Shown here: in pieces, positions 1 to 11,187 of the stretch
Layout of the letters: the number at the start of each line of letters is the position of its first letter
Numbering within the stretch: position 1 is the first letter of the stretch
Origin: Botrytis cinerea B05.10
Taxonomy: Eukaryota > Ascomycota > Leotiomycetes > Helotiales > Sclerotiniaceae
Reading direction: 5' to 3'
Assembly (NCBI RefSeq): GCF_000143535.2
Contig: NC_037317.1
Span: 992,001 to 1,056,000 of the forward strand
DNA length: 64,000 nucleotides
Notes under the pieces: generated by a model
Told to the model about the DNA's origin: nothing
The model's database searches: none
What the model saw: only the letters and a program-made list of their open reading frames with translations
Program-made: the position numbers and the translations under genes

Positions 1-378
1 ATTAATACTTTAATCAGTAGTGCGCAGTAGAATCAGAATTGTTTTTGTATCCTAGGACTTGTGTATAGTGGATAAATGGATGGATGTGAGATTCCAACAG
101 TCGACTCTAGCACGTACGTCTCTGCAGTGCTGAGTGAGTGAGCGAAGGGGAAAGGGGAAAGGGGAAACCACGTTTGCAATTCATATGTATGTGGAGAAGT
201 AGGAGGGAGAATGGTGGAGGTTTTTTTTTAATTTTTTTTTATTTTATTTTTTTTTTTTTTAAAAAAAGGGGGGGATTGGATTGTGCATTTGATTTGGATT
301 TGGATGGGGGGGGGGGGAGGATGGGTTGGGTCGGGTTGGGGATGAGAGAGCTCTTGTGGTTTTGTGGGTGGATGGGTT

Positions 379-380
<2 letters not shown>

Positions 381-430
<50 letters not shown>
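381..430. repeat. TC dinucleotide microsatellite, about 25 units
   Basis: An uninterrupted TC run that passes directly into the heptamer array at 431. It produces spurious Ser-Leu and Arg-Glu open frames on both strands. Confidence 0.97.
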
Positions 431-434
<4 letters not shown>

Positions 435-507
435 CACTTTTTATTTTTCACTTTTCACTTTTCACTTTTCACTTTTCACTTTTCACTTTTCACTTTTCAC
501 TTTTCAC
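431..507. repeat. TTTTCAC heptamer tandem repeat
   Basis: About ten copies of a 7-base unit (TTTTCAC), slightly imperfect at the start. The unit is not the TTAGGG telomere repeat. It is one of three period-7 arrays in the window; the others are at 23,812 and 33,743. Confidence 0.93.
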
Positions 508-2168
508 ACCTACCTCCTACCTATCTCGCCCTCCCCGTCTCCAACTACTCTTGTCCACTGGTCCCTCATCCAACCCCCCTCTCACACCACTCCCACTACT
601 CGCCTCGCCTCGCCTCGCCTCCCCTCCCCCCCTCATAAACATTATAATTATATCCTCTCTCGGATTCGGATTATGTGTCGAATGATATTGATACTACGTC
701 AATTATACCACAAAGCCGAAATTAGATCCTGGAGTTTTATTATCGAGGGGGGGGGGCGGAAGATTGGGATTGGGATTGAGTGAGTGAGTTGAGTGAGTGA
801 GTGAGTGAGTTGAGTGTATTATGACACCCACTGTAGATTTACTTAGCACAGCACAGCACAGCACAGCTAACTAAAGTGTTGATTTCGATTCCGATTTCCA
901 TTTCCAGTTTCGGGAACGCTTGTATGTGTATGCATATGATGTCATATTACATTACATTACATTATATCACACATATATAGTACTTATTATATTAGAAGCC
1001 TGGATATATTCATATTCATATTCATATTCATAATCAACATCAAAATCAAGATCAAAATCAAAATCAAAATCAAAATCAAGATCAAGATCCACCCGGCTAC
1101 GAAATGAAAATTCTGATATTGAAATTGAAAAACACGTTTTCGTAATAAAAAATATATAGATATCATATCTAGAATTCGATATTCGAATATTGTGATGTGA
1201 TGTGCATATATACACATATATACACATATATATCTCATATCACATAACCAAAAAAATAAATAAATAAATAAAAATTCAGAACAAACCTAAAGTTTACAAA
1301 TCCTCATTCATACATACATACAAACTACAAAATTCAAGCTCACATATAGAAAATATACAAATACACAAACACACAATCTCATAACCTCCCCATCTCATCC
1401 TCATCACATTAAAATAAACAAGTACCCAAATATCTACCCCTATTCCTATTCACCACATATTCACATATTCACATCTTACCGAGATACACATCCACATCCA
1501 TATACCCAAGAACCATAAAAATATATTATACTACACAAGTAACAACAACTCAGTATATGTTAAACTTATAGTAGATATATACATATACATATAAGAATAT
1601 GCGTAATACAGATCATCTACATGAATCGAATCATTGATACTCAATCCAATCTAATAATCCCCCCTATAGTTATTTCATTTCCTCCACGAACCTAATACCT
1701 TCGCATCGCATCGCATCGCATTGTCATATTTGTATCGCAGAACTACCTTTTGTCAAACTCATATATCAGAACGATAAATCTCACTGTTGCTAGTCCCTCA
1801 AAAATGAAAGAAGAAAACATCTATTCCACTGATAAAGATAAAGATATTGATATTGATAACTATATCTATGTTTCTCATTTCACCCCTTCATGCCATCATC
1901 TCATCTAAGAACAAGTAAGCTATTTGTATCTTACCATTTCGTTTCATTCATTTCCATCTTCTCATCTTTCAAAGCCAACCAGCCAGTTAGCCATGCAGCA
2001 AACCAATGCTAAAAAATATGCAACTATAACGCCATTACAATGCTATTAATCCCATTCCACTCCCACTCCGAAATTTATGCTTTTGATCCCGTCCCATCCC
2101 ATTCACGCACACCATATAATAATTAGTCTACCAAGAAACGAAGCTCAATCTCAAACTCGAACAGAAGT

Positions 2169-4368
2169 TCATGCAACTACCGCACCACTTTGAAATCTCA
2201 TTCCCAATACCCAACTGCCCTCAAACTCCACTCCCCTTCTGACCCTCGTACCAGCTTTCTTCCAAACTGCCATTCCAAGTCCAATATCCGCAACAAAAAG
2301 TTGCCATTCCACACTCGCTTTCGCGTTTGCACTTGTAATTCCCAATCCTGCTTTCTCTTCATCCCCAACTCCCTCACCCATACTCATTGCTTCTAACAAA
2401 CCCTTCTTGGGTGCACCCATTGCAACAACATATCTCGCAAAAATATATAATTTTCGTCCATCAATGACACTGACCTTTCCACTCGTGGGATCAATGCCCG
2501 TAGGAACATCAATGGCGAGAACAGCTGCTTTACTTCGGTTGGCCCATTCAATGAGTTCGTAAGCTGCAGCCTGGTCACCTGTTCGTAATTCTTCGAATGA
2601 CATTGTAAGACCAAGAAGACCATCTATGATAAGATCGATAGGTGCGCCTGAAGTTTTGATAAAATCAAGAAGTTCAGTCTTGGTAAAAACTTTACCACCG
2701 AAACCACGGAAAACTTTTATTTGACACCTAAGTCCAACCAAAAGTTCGGAATCACGTTCGAGCCCGAGGACACAAACGACAACATTGAGACCGTGGTTTC
2801 GGAGATGTCGACCTGCTGCTACAGCTCGGAGCCCACTCTTGTTGTTCCCGGCGAAGACTACGACCGTTGGGACGGTAGATTTCTTGCCTTGGGTCAAACC
2901 ACGACCTCCGGTGTTCACAGCCGACAATCCAACTTCAGCAATACCGCGTCCTGCATTCTCAGTCATCATATCTTCGGTGAGGCCAAGTTCAGCATCTGCG
3001 ATATTCTCAAGGTTAAGCATCTGAAGCGCCGAGATAGGTTCACATCGACGATCTGAAGGAACAAGATATAACATAGGCTTTGACGGTGCGACTGGAATAT
3101 TTCGTGATGGCTGGGAGCTTGGAACAGTACTTCCTTTCCGTGAAATAGGTCTGTGGTGGTTACCTATTTTACTCTCTGGTCTTCGTGCACGAGAGTTTCT
3201 ACCACTCCCTGAACCTCTTTGACTACTTATTTCTTGGATGTCGGTATCATCAGCATCACTCTTCCAAAGTTCGGGAGCCTTTGTAGCACCGTTTGGCGCA
3301 TCCAAAACGTTCTCGGTAGGATGAAGATTCTTTCCCCCATACGTTCCTGGTTTTGCCTTGGGCAAGCGATTGTGTCCAACTAAGCGGTCTGATTCTGCTA
3401 TAGCATCCTCTGCCTGCATTTGGTTGAAAACAGATTTCTTGTCAAATTTTGCTAAACTACCAGCAAAATCAAAATCTCCCATCTCTTGCACATCGGTTGC
3501 TTCTTCAGTAGCCCATCCATTCTCGTCCATATTCCTGTTACCCCTCCTCTGAGACTTCTTCAATGTTGCAAATGGTTGGAATGAAGTAACTGGTTCTAGC
3601 AAAGGAGTTTGTCTCCAACCTTTTGATCCGGGGTTGTTTTTCGAAGGTCCAACAATTGGCTCCTGGAAGACACGTTCTACAGGCTTCTTTCCTTGATTCT
3701 TTCTCCTGCGAGTTCGTTGTCGTCCCGATTTGGCCAAAGCCGGCTCTACCGACAACCCAGCTAGTTCTGCATCGAGTTCTTCCTCCAGAATCTCCGCTTC
3801 TTCATGCTCCAGCTCTGCCTGATTGTGCGTTTCCTGACTCGTCAAACTATCGGGTAAGGTAGATGAAGTATTCTGTTCTTTGCGCCTATTCTCACGACCA
3901 ACAACAGTTCGCGCCGAACCATCGCGTTCCATTGAAGCACTCTCCAATTGAGAATGTGATTGAATCGATACTGCAGGAGAAATCACCGATCCAGGTCTCC
4001 TTCCCATGCTCAGAATCGCCGGATCTTCGAACTTTTTCGCAACCGACGCAGGTACAACCGCTGGCTTCTGCTGTATAACCGGAGAGGGCGGCTTGACATT
4101 TTCATTCCGAGCCTCAATCAATTCCGTAATTTCCGCCGCGTTAATTGTAAACTCAGGGACATATTTGCCATTAGATGGGCATGTAACTATGAGACACTTC
4201 GCGTTAGCCAATGCAATGAATTTGTTTGCCAACGTTACGTGAGCACCAACCTTCTCGTAAAGTCAGGCTTTTACCCGGTTCAATGCTACTGACAATGCCT
4301 CGCAATTGTGCACCAGGCGGAGAACTTAACGTCACCAACATGGTAAGCCCAATAAATTGGTTCGACAT
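2169..4368 (-). CDS. EDC3: EDC3, enhancer of mRNA decapping (Lsm-FDF-YjeF_N)
   Basis: Scaffold of cytoplasmic P-bodies that activates the Dcp1/Dcp2 decapping enzyme. I place the ATG at 4366-4368. Exon 1 (4251-4368) starts MSNQFIGL and carries the Lsm-like fold. An intron (4187-4250, GT-AG) joins LTLRE to VTCPSNGKYVPEF. Exon 2 runs 2169-4186, giving 711 aa. Visible parts are the N-terminal Lsm domain, a basic disordered linker, an FDF motif (GDFDFAGSLAKFDKK, about residue 276) and a C-terminal YjeF_N fold (about 423-700, with LAIDVPTGID). In the loop where NAD(P)HX epimerases have GNNGGDG, this protein has GNNKSGLRA, so the fold is probably non-catalytic, as known for Edc3. A TTG-initiated reading from 4232 would miss the Lsm start. 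Identification is firm; the exact donor site (GTTGGT) is inferred. Confidence 0.93.
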
Positions 4369-4829
4369 GTTGGGTTTCGTTTCTTTGGCAGTTCACCACT
4401 GGCTGAGAAGAGAGTTTTGTGATATGCAGTAAGAAATGGAGGGTGGTATAAGCGCGTAGTTTTGGGTAAGTAGCTCTGAATGGATGAAGATAGAGAGAAC
4501 TGTTGGTGGAATTCTGATTCGAAATGGGTGAAATGGGTAGAAGAGAAAGTGTTTCTCGTGAAACAAACTTGACAAACTTGACAGCTTTGTTAATTTTTCT
4601 TTCTGATGGTTGGGAGTTTACAAGGGTAGGTAATAGCGAGTCGCGAGAGTGAGACAAAAAAGTATATCGGGTTTTAGAGCTAGTGATAATAATCGCCGCC
4701 TCAAGATATCCTCCCCGCCGCCTTATCGATAGAGAGATAGGTTGGTAGCGCGGGGTGAATTTCAAGGTTTGTTAGGAAGGTCTCGTTGTAGATCCCAGAA
4801 GACGAAACGATCTCACTGGGCCGTCAATC

Positions 4830-5012
4830 ATGTCGTCAATACACCAAGGTAAGAAAGAGCGTCATTGCAACCAAATATATTTGAACACAATTCTTGGCGA
4901 TGCTCTGGATAGTCGTTTTAAGAAGCACTAGATCGATATAGTTGAGGTGGCGCACGTGGGTAGGCATGGAGACACGAGAGACATTACACATCCTGAGCAT
5001 TCTTCAAAGTAA
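4830..5012 (+). CDS. Possible two-exon micro-gene, 29 aa, divergent from EDC3
   Basis: I do not recognise this product. An ATG at 4830 opens MSSIHQ and runs into a good donor (GTAAGA) at 4849. A TATAG acceptor at 4937-4941 leads to an exon (4942-5012) reading VEVAHVGRHGDTRDITHP and ending at TAA. The exons of 19 and 71 nt join in phase to 30 codons. It sits about 460 bp divergently upstream of EDC3. No branch site is obvious in the 93-nt intron, and such a short frame can arise by chance. It could instead be the 5' end of a transcript with little coding content. The remaining bases up to 5303 show nothing else. Confidence 0.25.
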
Positions 5013-5303
5013 AAATATTGTATGGGCAGTAATAAGTAGGGGATGGAGTTGATTCGTTTTGTATTAGCTATTTTACAAGAGGTCCTTGCAACTTGGTAGG
5101 TAAAATCAATACACATGAAGATGAAGGGTATAATTCGTACTCGTCTGTTCATCCCATACTTAACAATGGCGCCGTGCAAAGTCAGTCCCGTTTTTGCGGG
5201 CTCAATACCTATTCATAGATCGCCTACCATACAACCTTTACAGCCCAATCGAGCAAATCTAAGTAAATCCCAGTGACTCCTGCAACACCCCCAAAACCTG
5301 CCA

Positions 5304-8147
5304 TCATGGTTCCCATTGACGCCCGCCACTCATGAATTGGCGTGCAATCTCTTCCCCCTCGTCAAAGAAATCATCGTCTTGCAATGGCTTGATGGGTTTC
5401 GTTGGTATCTTTGGTGGATCTGCTCTCGCAACCCTTGGGTGTGCCAAAGCTTTGTTGACGCTATACAAGCTGTTGTAAAATTCCGCAACCCTTGGGTGAG
5501 CCATAACTTTCTTTGGATCGAAATTCTGAACCTCCAAGCCAGCCTGGCTTGTTGCCCGACTCAACGCAACATACGCTTGACCGTTCTCGAACACCCTTTT
5601 CAAGTCAATCTTGACACGCTCCAGTGTTTGCCCTTGTGCTTTATGTATGGAAAGTGCCCAGGCAAGAATAAGAGGTAACTGGCTGCGTTGTGCCTGGACC
5701 TCTCCGTTGGGCAGTTCGATCTTCCAATCCTCGGGCTGAACAAGAAGGTCTCTAACAGTTCCGTCTGGAATGGAAAACCGCACCAGTGGAAACAGCCTTC
5801 CATGATTGGAGACGCCGGTGATAGGTAGCTCCTTATTAGTCTGTTTGAACTTTGCGAGATCTGATTGCCGGTGGTTTTCTTCTTCGGCATCGGAAAGTTC
5901 TTTTTCGTTGAGTATGTCTGGGTTGGCATCGTAGATCTCGAACGATTTTTCACTCATAAATGCAACAACTTTCCCAAGTGATCCGTTCACTAGACCGTCG
6001 TCCATGTTTTTGATTAGCATGACTTGAGCACCCTTCTTCAGCTCAATCGATTTGGGGGCCATCATGTTGGAAAGAAGTTTTTCCCTCATCCCTTCATCGG
6101 TAATTGATCCAGAGTCGGCAGCTTCAAACCTGTACGCCTTGCCATGTAGATTTCTCAGTCTGAATGTATTCGAGTTCTCGACCTCATTTCGGGTTGGAAA
6201 TCTGACAACAGTTAGCAATGAAAAGGCTTGATACTGCACTTATATACACGCACAATTCTGTAGCTGTCAAGTCGTCTTCATAATTTATGGCGCGTTTCAT
6301 TTCAACGAAAGCTTTTATAGTGTCTTGAGAGACCTTCCCCAGTCGCATCTCGTTTAACATATTTGCAAACACTATAAAGTGTTAGCTTGATTGGGTAGAT
6401 ATAATAGATCCAACTTACCAGGGTCCTTCTGACGAAAAACTTCTGTTAAACCAATCGTATGGTGAATTGCAGTGCCCCAGGTAGCGGCGTCAAATGCGAA
6501 TTTGACACCTCGACTTTTTTGATTGTAATCTGGAACGGGAGGTAGTTGGAAAAAATCTCCTGTGATCACAAGTTGTATACCTCCAAACGGTCGTCCATTG
6601 TTACGCATTCCTCTGGCAATCTCTTCTAATTTATCGAACAAATCGCCGTCCACCATGGAGATCTCATCAATGACCAAAACCTTAGTTCTTGTCCATCGAA
6701 GCTTGGCTTTGTTGTTTTTCTTTATTTTCTTTATAAGAGTAGGTACATCCTCCTTACCCAGTCCAATACCACCAAAACTGTGAAGTGTCACGCCCCCGAT
6801 ATTGCAGGCAGCTAAGCCTGTAGAAGCTGTGACAGCAACTCGGTCACCCTCGCGGACATACTTCTTTTTCAAAGCAGCAATGATTGATCTCATCAAAACG
6901 GATTTTCCAGTACCCGCAGAACCAGTAAAAAAGACACTTTTGCCCTGATCCACAACAAGGTCCTTGACCCGAGTTTGCTCGTCAGTCAACTGTATCGGGG
7001 CCAATTTAGCAGTTCTAGTACGCCCATGGGACTCCGCTGCAGCCTTTTCAGCCTTATCGATTTTTCTCTTTCGCATCTCCTTGACCGCTCTCCTCTCCTC
7101 TGCAACTTTACTTGCGGTGGTGTTCCACGGCATATGCTTATCTTTCTTGTCGTGAGGTAAAGGGGAAAAAGCCCATTCGCTTGGCTTTCCCTTTCCATTG
7201 GTTGGGCAGTTGTTGGCATAATGTCCGGTCTTTCTACATTTGAAACAAGTTGGGGCAGCAGATGAGCCAATCCCTTCAGAGCTTGATTCTTCGGCTTGTT
7301 CTTGTTTATGCGATACCTCATCTTGCTCTGACAGTCCCAGCTTCCATGGTAGTGTTCGTCGTTTTGACTTTGGTGCCTCGTCATCTTCAACAACTACGAC
7401 AGACTGTGCAGCCAATTGCTCTCGCTCTCGCTCTCGCTCTCTTCGTTTCAAAGCTCCAGGTGGCGTTCCTTTATTTGCGGGTGGGGAGGACGACCAAGTT
7501 TGCGCGCTACTACTTGGGGCACGTTGTGCATTGAATCGTTCGGCGAATGGGGACGAGGGTATTATTGGGTAGGTAGGTTTTGGGGGTGCTGCCATGGAAG
7601 CATTGGTAGACAGAGGTTGTGTAGGCAAAGTATAACTGTAATCGAAATCTATATCATCGTCCTCGCTGAATTCGTCCGCAAGTTGCACAAGATCAAAGCT
7701 GCTATTCTGGGTATCTTGAAATGCGTCATCTCTGCTGAATAATGAACTCATACGAGAGCTGTCAACACTTGATATAACAGTCGATTGGCTTTCTTTGGGC
7801 AGCAACTTCCCATTTGCTGAAGCTGGCCTCAGGGGTTGTACAAATCCACCAATTGCCTGCGAAGGTTTTGGTTTCAATGACTCTTGAATATTTCCATTTC
7901 GTGTCAAGTTATTTGGTGTGGCTGCTGCCTTTTTTGCATCGTTTTTCGAATTCGGAGGTAGAGGCTCTGTGGCCTTAGCTTTGACCGCTCGTTTTAACAT
8001 CGCGTGCGCGATAGAAGAGTATGAAGCTCCTCGAGTTGGTGCATTTGTGTTGTAAAATGTTAAAAGAGAATGCGCTCTCCAGCGTTGCGCGAAAAGACTT
8101 CTAGTGAGTGAAGAAAGTGCTGGAGGAATGGTGATGCCAAATGGCAT
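5304..8147 (-). CDS. PIF1: PIF1-family 5'-3' DNA helicase with CCHC zinc knuckle
   Basis: ATP-dependent 5'-3' DNA helicase for mitochondrial and nuclear genome maintenance (telomeres, G4 DNA, Okazaki fragments). Three exons (8147-6419, 6371-6254, 6201-5304) give 914 aa. The joins create [15 protein letters not shown] and TATEL|FPTRNEV, both typical of Pif1. The N-terminus ([17 protein letters not shown]) is basic, hydroxylated and presequence-like, and a second Met lies at codon 50 (base 8000). Residues about 90-300 are low complexity. A CCHC knuckle ([14 protein letters not shown]) lies near residues 300-318, Walker A (GSAGTGKS) near 405, Walker B/DEXX ([12 protein letters not shown]) further on, and [11 protein letters not shown] plus YVALSRAT near the C-terminus. 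The open frame extends to 8171 only through a TTG codon, so I use the ATG at 8147. Confidence 0.93.
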
Positions 8148-9428
8148 AAAATCGTTTGAGGAAAGTGCCAACTATTGGCAATGACTTTGGTTTCACCTGT
8201 TCCTGTTGTAGATAAGTAGATATAGTACGGTACTGGGTGACGAATGGAACAATAGAAAATTGTTTTGGCATTTCCTCGCGTCACGGGAAACCGCGTTTGG
8301 AAGGACCGCGTCGTATCAAATCAATCAATTTAGCTTACCCCACATTGATCTATGCAAGGGAATTTTATGGGGCAATTACCATAATTGTGTGTACTTTTGA
8401 TAGTTCAAATTGGTTGAGTTTATCAGCACATCAATCGATCTCAACCTTATATTAGCCAGGAACCATTCATTGGGCCAAGACCTCTAATAGGTAGGAATGT
8501 CCTTAGTTCATCTGTTCATCTGTTCATCTGTTACTTAGGTATTAGTGCCTACTAAGTAGGTATTTTGCTTGATCATCATATCTAACCTAACCATGTGAAC
8601 TTTCTAATTCAATGTTTTCAAATCTCAGTCTTACAAGAGCCAGATACCATGACAGACCCTCTTGGTGGATCATCCCAGCCTTTGGGCATCTAGATTAATC
8701 TATTGAATTATCAGTCACAAAGCAATCTATTTCTACTTCACCATAAAAAAAATATATAAGTAGAGAGAGTCTGTAGTATTCATTGCTGACGTTTGACAGC
8801 ATTACTTTTTAATAGGTAGCTGTGAATGTTTCTAACTCTACAGTGCCCTCGTCCCATTTTGGCTTCCTACCTGCCAACCAAATCCTTCGATTCTGCTGAA
8901 AAATCTTAGGACAAACCTATCATTTTCATTACAATCTTTCGTATAACATATTTTATGTAACTGCCAGCCATATCGATAATGACAATGTTGACCAAAAAGA
9001 AGAAGTGTCATGGCACAATATAAACGGGGTAGTCGCTATAGTAGATTCGTGGACTCATGAGGAGAAAAGGCGAAGAACGAGAGACCATAAATCAAATGCA
9101 AAAAAAATAATCCAAAGGCAACGATAACCTAGAAGAGAAGAAAACAACTTTTTTGATGGACGTAAAAATCACCTTTCCAACACTAGGCAACATAGGAAAA
9201 CTACGGATCAAAAGAAAATTATCTTGAAATAGAGCGCCCTATGCAACTTCAATGCTGCTCGGCCTAGCCGTCAAATAAGAGACCAAAGCACAGATGCGGA
9301 AATGAGATTATGCCACCAAAATTTAATATCCCGGCTCCCCATAGGACCATAAGAACTTGACAAAGCGAAATACACCTGAAAATAGTTGCTCCAAAAGAGG
9401 TCATAAATGCATGCAGCCGTATAGAAAA
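8148..9428. other. Intergenic region between PIF1 and PUB1
   Basis: Holds the PIF1 5' flank and the PUB1 3' flank. Short direct repeats (TGTTCATC near 8507-8530) and AT-rich sequence are seen. No open frame shows coding character or splice-compatible extension. Confidence 0.6.
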
Positions 9429-11187
9429 TTAGCCTTGGTAACCACCAAAGCCGTTCCCGTAACTTTGCGTAGCGGGAGCACTCCACTGCGCGGTTGGTGT
9501 TGGTTGAGCACCACGACCATATCCTCCAGCACTGGCAGGGCCACCATATCCCATGGGTTGGTTGCTGTATTGAGCTGGAGATTGAGCTGGAGGACCACCA
9601 TATCCTCCTTGTTGACCAGCGAACTGGCCTGGAGACTGCTGATTAGCCATGGGTCCAGCTGATTGAGGTCCAGCTTGCGGAGGCATTCCACCGTATTGTG
9701 GGAAATAAGCGTTGGGTGTACCTGGGAATCCACCAGGAGTTGGTCCAGCTTGAGGGCTGTAGCTTTGCTGAGAGCCATCGAAGCCTGCTGAGGTGGGTGC
9801 TTTATCCTTACCCCACTGGAAAATCGTTAGCATAGAAAAGATGAAGGGAAAATCAAACTTACACTACACTTAAGAGGACGACCGTTGACATTGTATCCAC
9901 TCAATTGACAAATGGCGAGTGCGGCATTCTCATGAGAGTCCATCTTTACAAAAGCAAAGCCTCGATCAGATTGGAAACGAGTCTCGACAACATATCCAAA
10001 ATTCTGGAACAATGGGACAAGATCTTGTTGTGTTGTGTATGGTGTCAAATTTCCAACATAGCAAGTGGTTTGCCATTGAGGAGTTTGTTGAACAATCATA
10101 TCATAGCTCTGAACACCATGGGTTGGGAAGTGATGATGGCCAAAAGGTGTGGTAGGAGTCATGCCCATGGCAGACATGGCTTGCTGTTGCGAGATAGATG
10201 GCTGACCCTTCTGGTTGGCCCAGTTGCAACGAATAGCTCGGGAGCCCAGCCATTCACCATCCATAGAGCTTAGTGCCTTCTCGGCATCCTGACGTTCGCG
10301 GAAAGCAGCAAAACCATAGCCCCTAGATCTTCCCGTCTTCATATCCCACATAACACGTGCCTCGGACACAGATCCAAAGGCAGAGAAAGCCTGTAATAGA
10401 ACTTCATCATTCACTTCGTTTGAGAGGTCTCCGACAAAGATGTGGAAGTGGTTTGATGTATCTTCCTTGTTCGATGTGTTCGATTGGTAAGCCCAGTTCA
10501 CTCGGATTTCCTACGTGAAATTAGCTTGTTGCTTGAAGGACCTAGAGAATGACACTTACAGCCTGGTGGACACGTCTTCCATTCAAAGTTTGCATGGCTC
10601 TCTCAGCTGCTCCAGGATCATCATATTCGACGAAGCCATAGTTGAATCCCTTTGACTGAACCTCGATTAGCATAATGTTAAATTCAAGTGCGATGTATGG
10701 AAAAGCAAAGAGTTGAAACTGTTGAGCCCTACGAAGAGATTTCGTAGGCTCCGAGAGCTCGAAGCCTTGGGATATGACGGTAATGGAAAAGATTGATACT
10801 GACAGCACCTACATTCTTGTCAGGAATGATTTTGACATTTTGAACATGGCCAGTTGTCTCAAAAATCTGACGGAGAATTTCTTCAGTGACTCTTGGGTCA
10901 AGACCTCCAACATATAATGCGCGCTTGTTTGGTTCTGGTGCAGCTCGGCGAACAAATCCACCGGCGCTGTCTGGCGACATTACCCCACCATTTTCGCCCA
11001 TAGGAGATGTAATAGCAGTTGGGATTGGATTTGTGTTCTGCGGAATGATAACTGGTGGAAGTGGTGGCGGTGGCATATGCGAGGGATTGCCCTGGCTATT
11101 GTGGCCATTCTCATAGCCTGGCGCACCAGCAGAAGTCTGCGGTGGTGGTGGGAGCTGAGCACTGCCTGGAGCACCGTTGTCTGCCAT
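9429..11187 (-). CDS. PUB1: PUB1/TIA-1-type RNA-binding protein with three RRMs
   Basis: Poly(A)/U-rich RNA-binding protein of the Pub1/TIA-1 family, linked to mRNA stability and stress granules. Four exons (11187-10813, 10655-10560, 10510-9863, 9815-9429) give 501 aa. RRM1 has RNP2 LYVGGL, and its RNP1 (KGFNYGFVEY) is completed across intron 1. RRM2 has FHIFVGDL and RSRGYGFAAF. RRM3 has CYVGNL and RGFAFVKM. The N-terminal 85 residues are Pro/Gly-rich. The last ~125 residues are rich in Gln, Gly, Pro, Ala and Tyr, as in the prion-like tails of this family. Intron 1 could also end a few bases upstream, adding two residues (VQ). Upstream on the minus strand there is a long leader region without competing genes. 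Confidence 0.93.

Larger units (their letters stand above)
1..2168. other. Gene-free, repeat-rich intergenic region
   Basis: No convincing coding region is visible. The first 850 bases hold simple sequence: poly-T/poly-A near 225-267, poly-G tracts near 306-317 and 747-755, a TC run, a heptamer tandem array, CGCCT repeats near 600-620 and GAGT repeats near 776-810. Around 1015-1090 there are TTCATA and AAAATC hexamer repeats. Open frames here are repeat translations. The part next to 2168 is probably the 3' flank of EDC3. Confidence 0.7.

Noticed and set aside
431..507. Telomere-like array
   Set aside because: The unit TTTTCAC is not TTAGGG and the array is internal with genes on one side and no subtelomeric features.
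138..783. Overlapping plus and minus frames of 69-166 codons
   Set aside because: They are translations of the TC microsatellite and TTTTCAC array, open in several frames at once.
967..1238. Two minus frames of 83-86 codons
   Set aside because: Built on hexamer and TATA-like repeats; no domain or start context.
8148..8171. N-terminal extension of PIF1 to 8171
   Set aside because: The first codon there is TTG; the first ATG in frame is at 8147.
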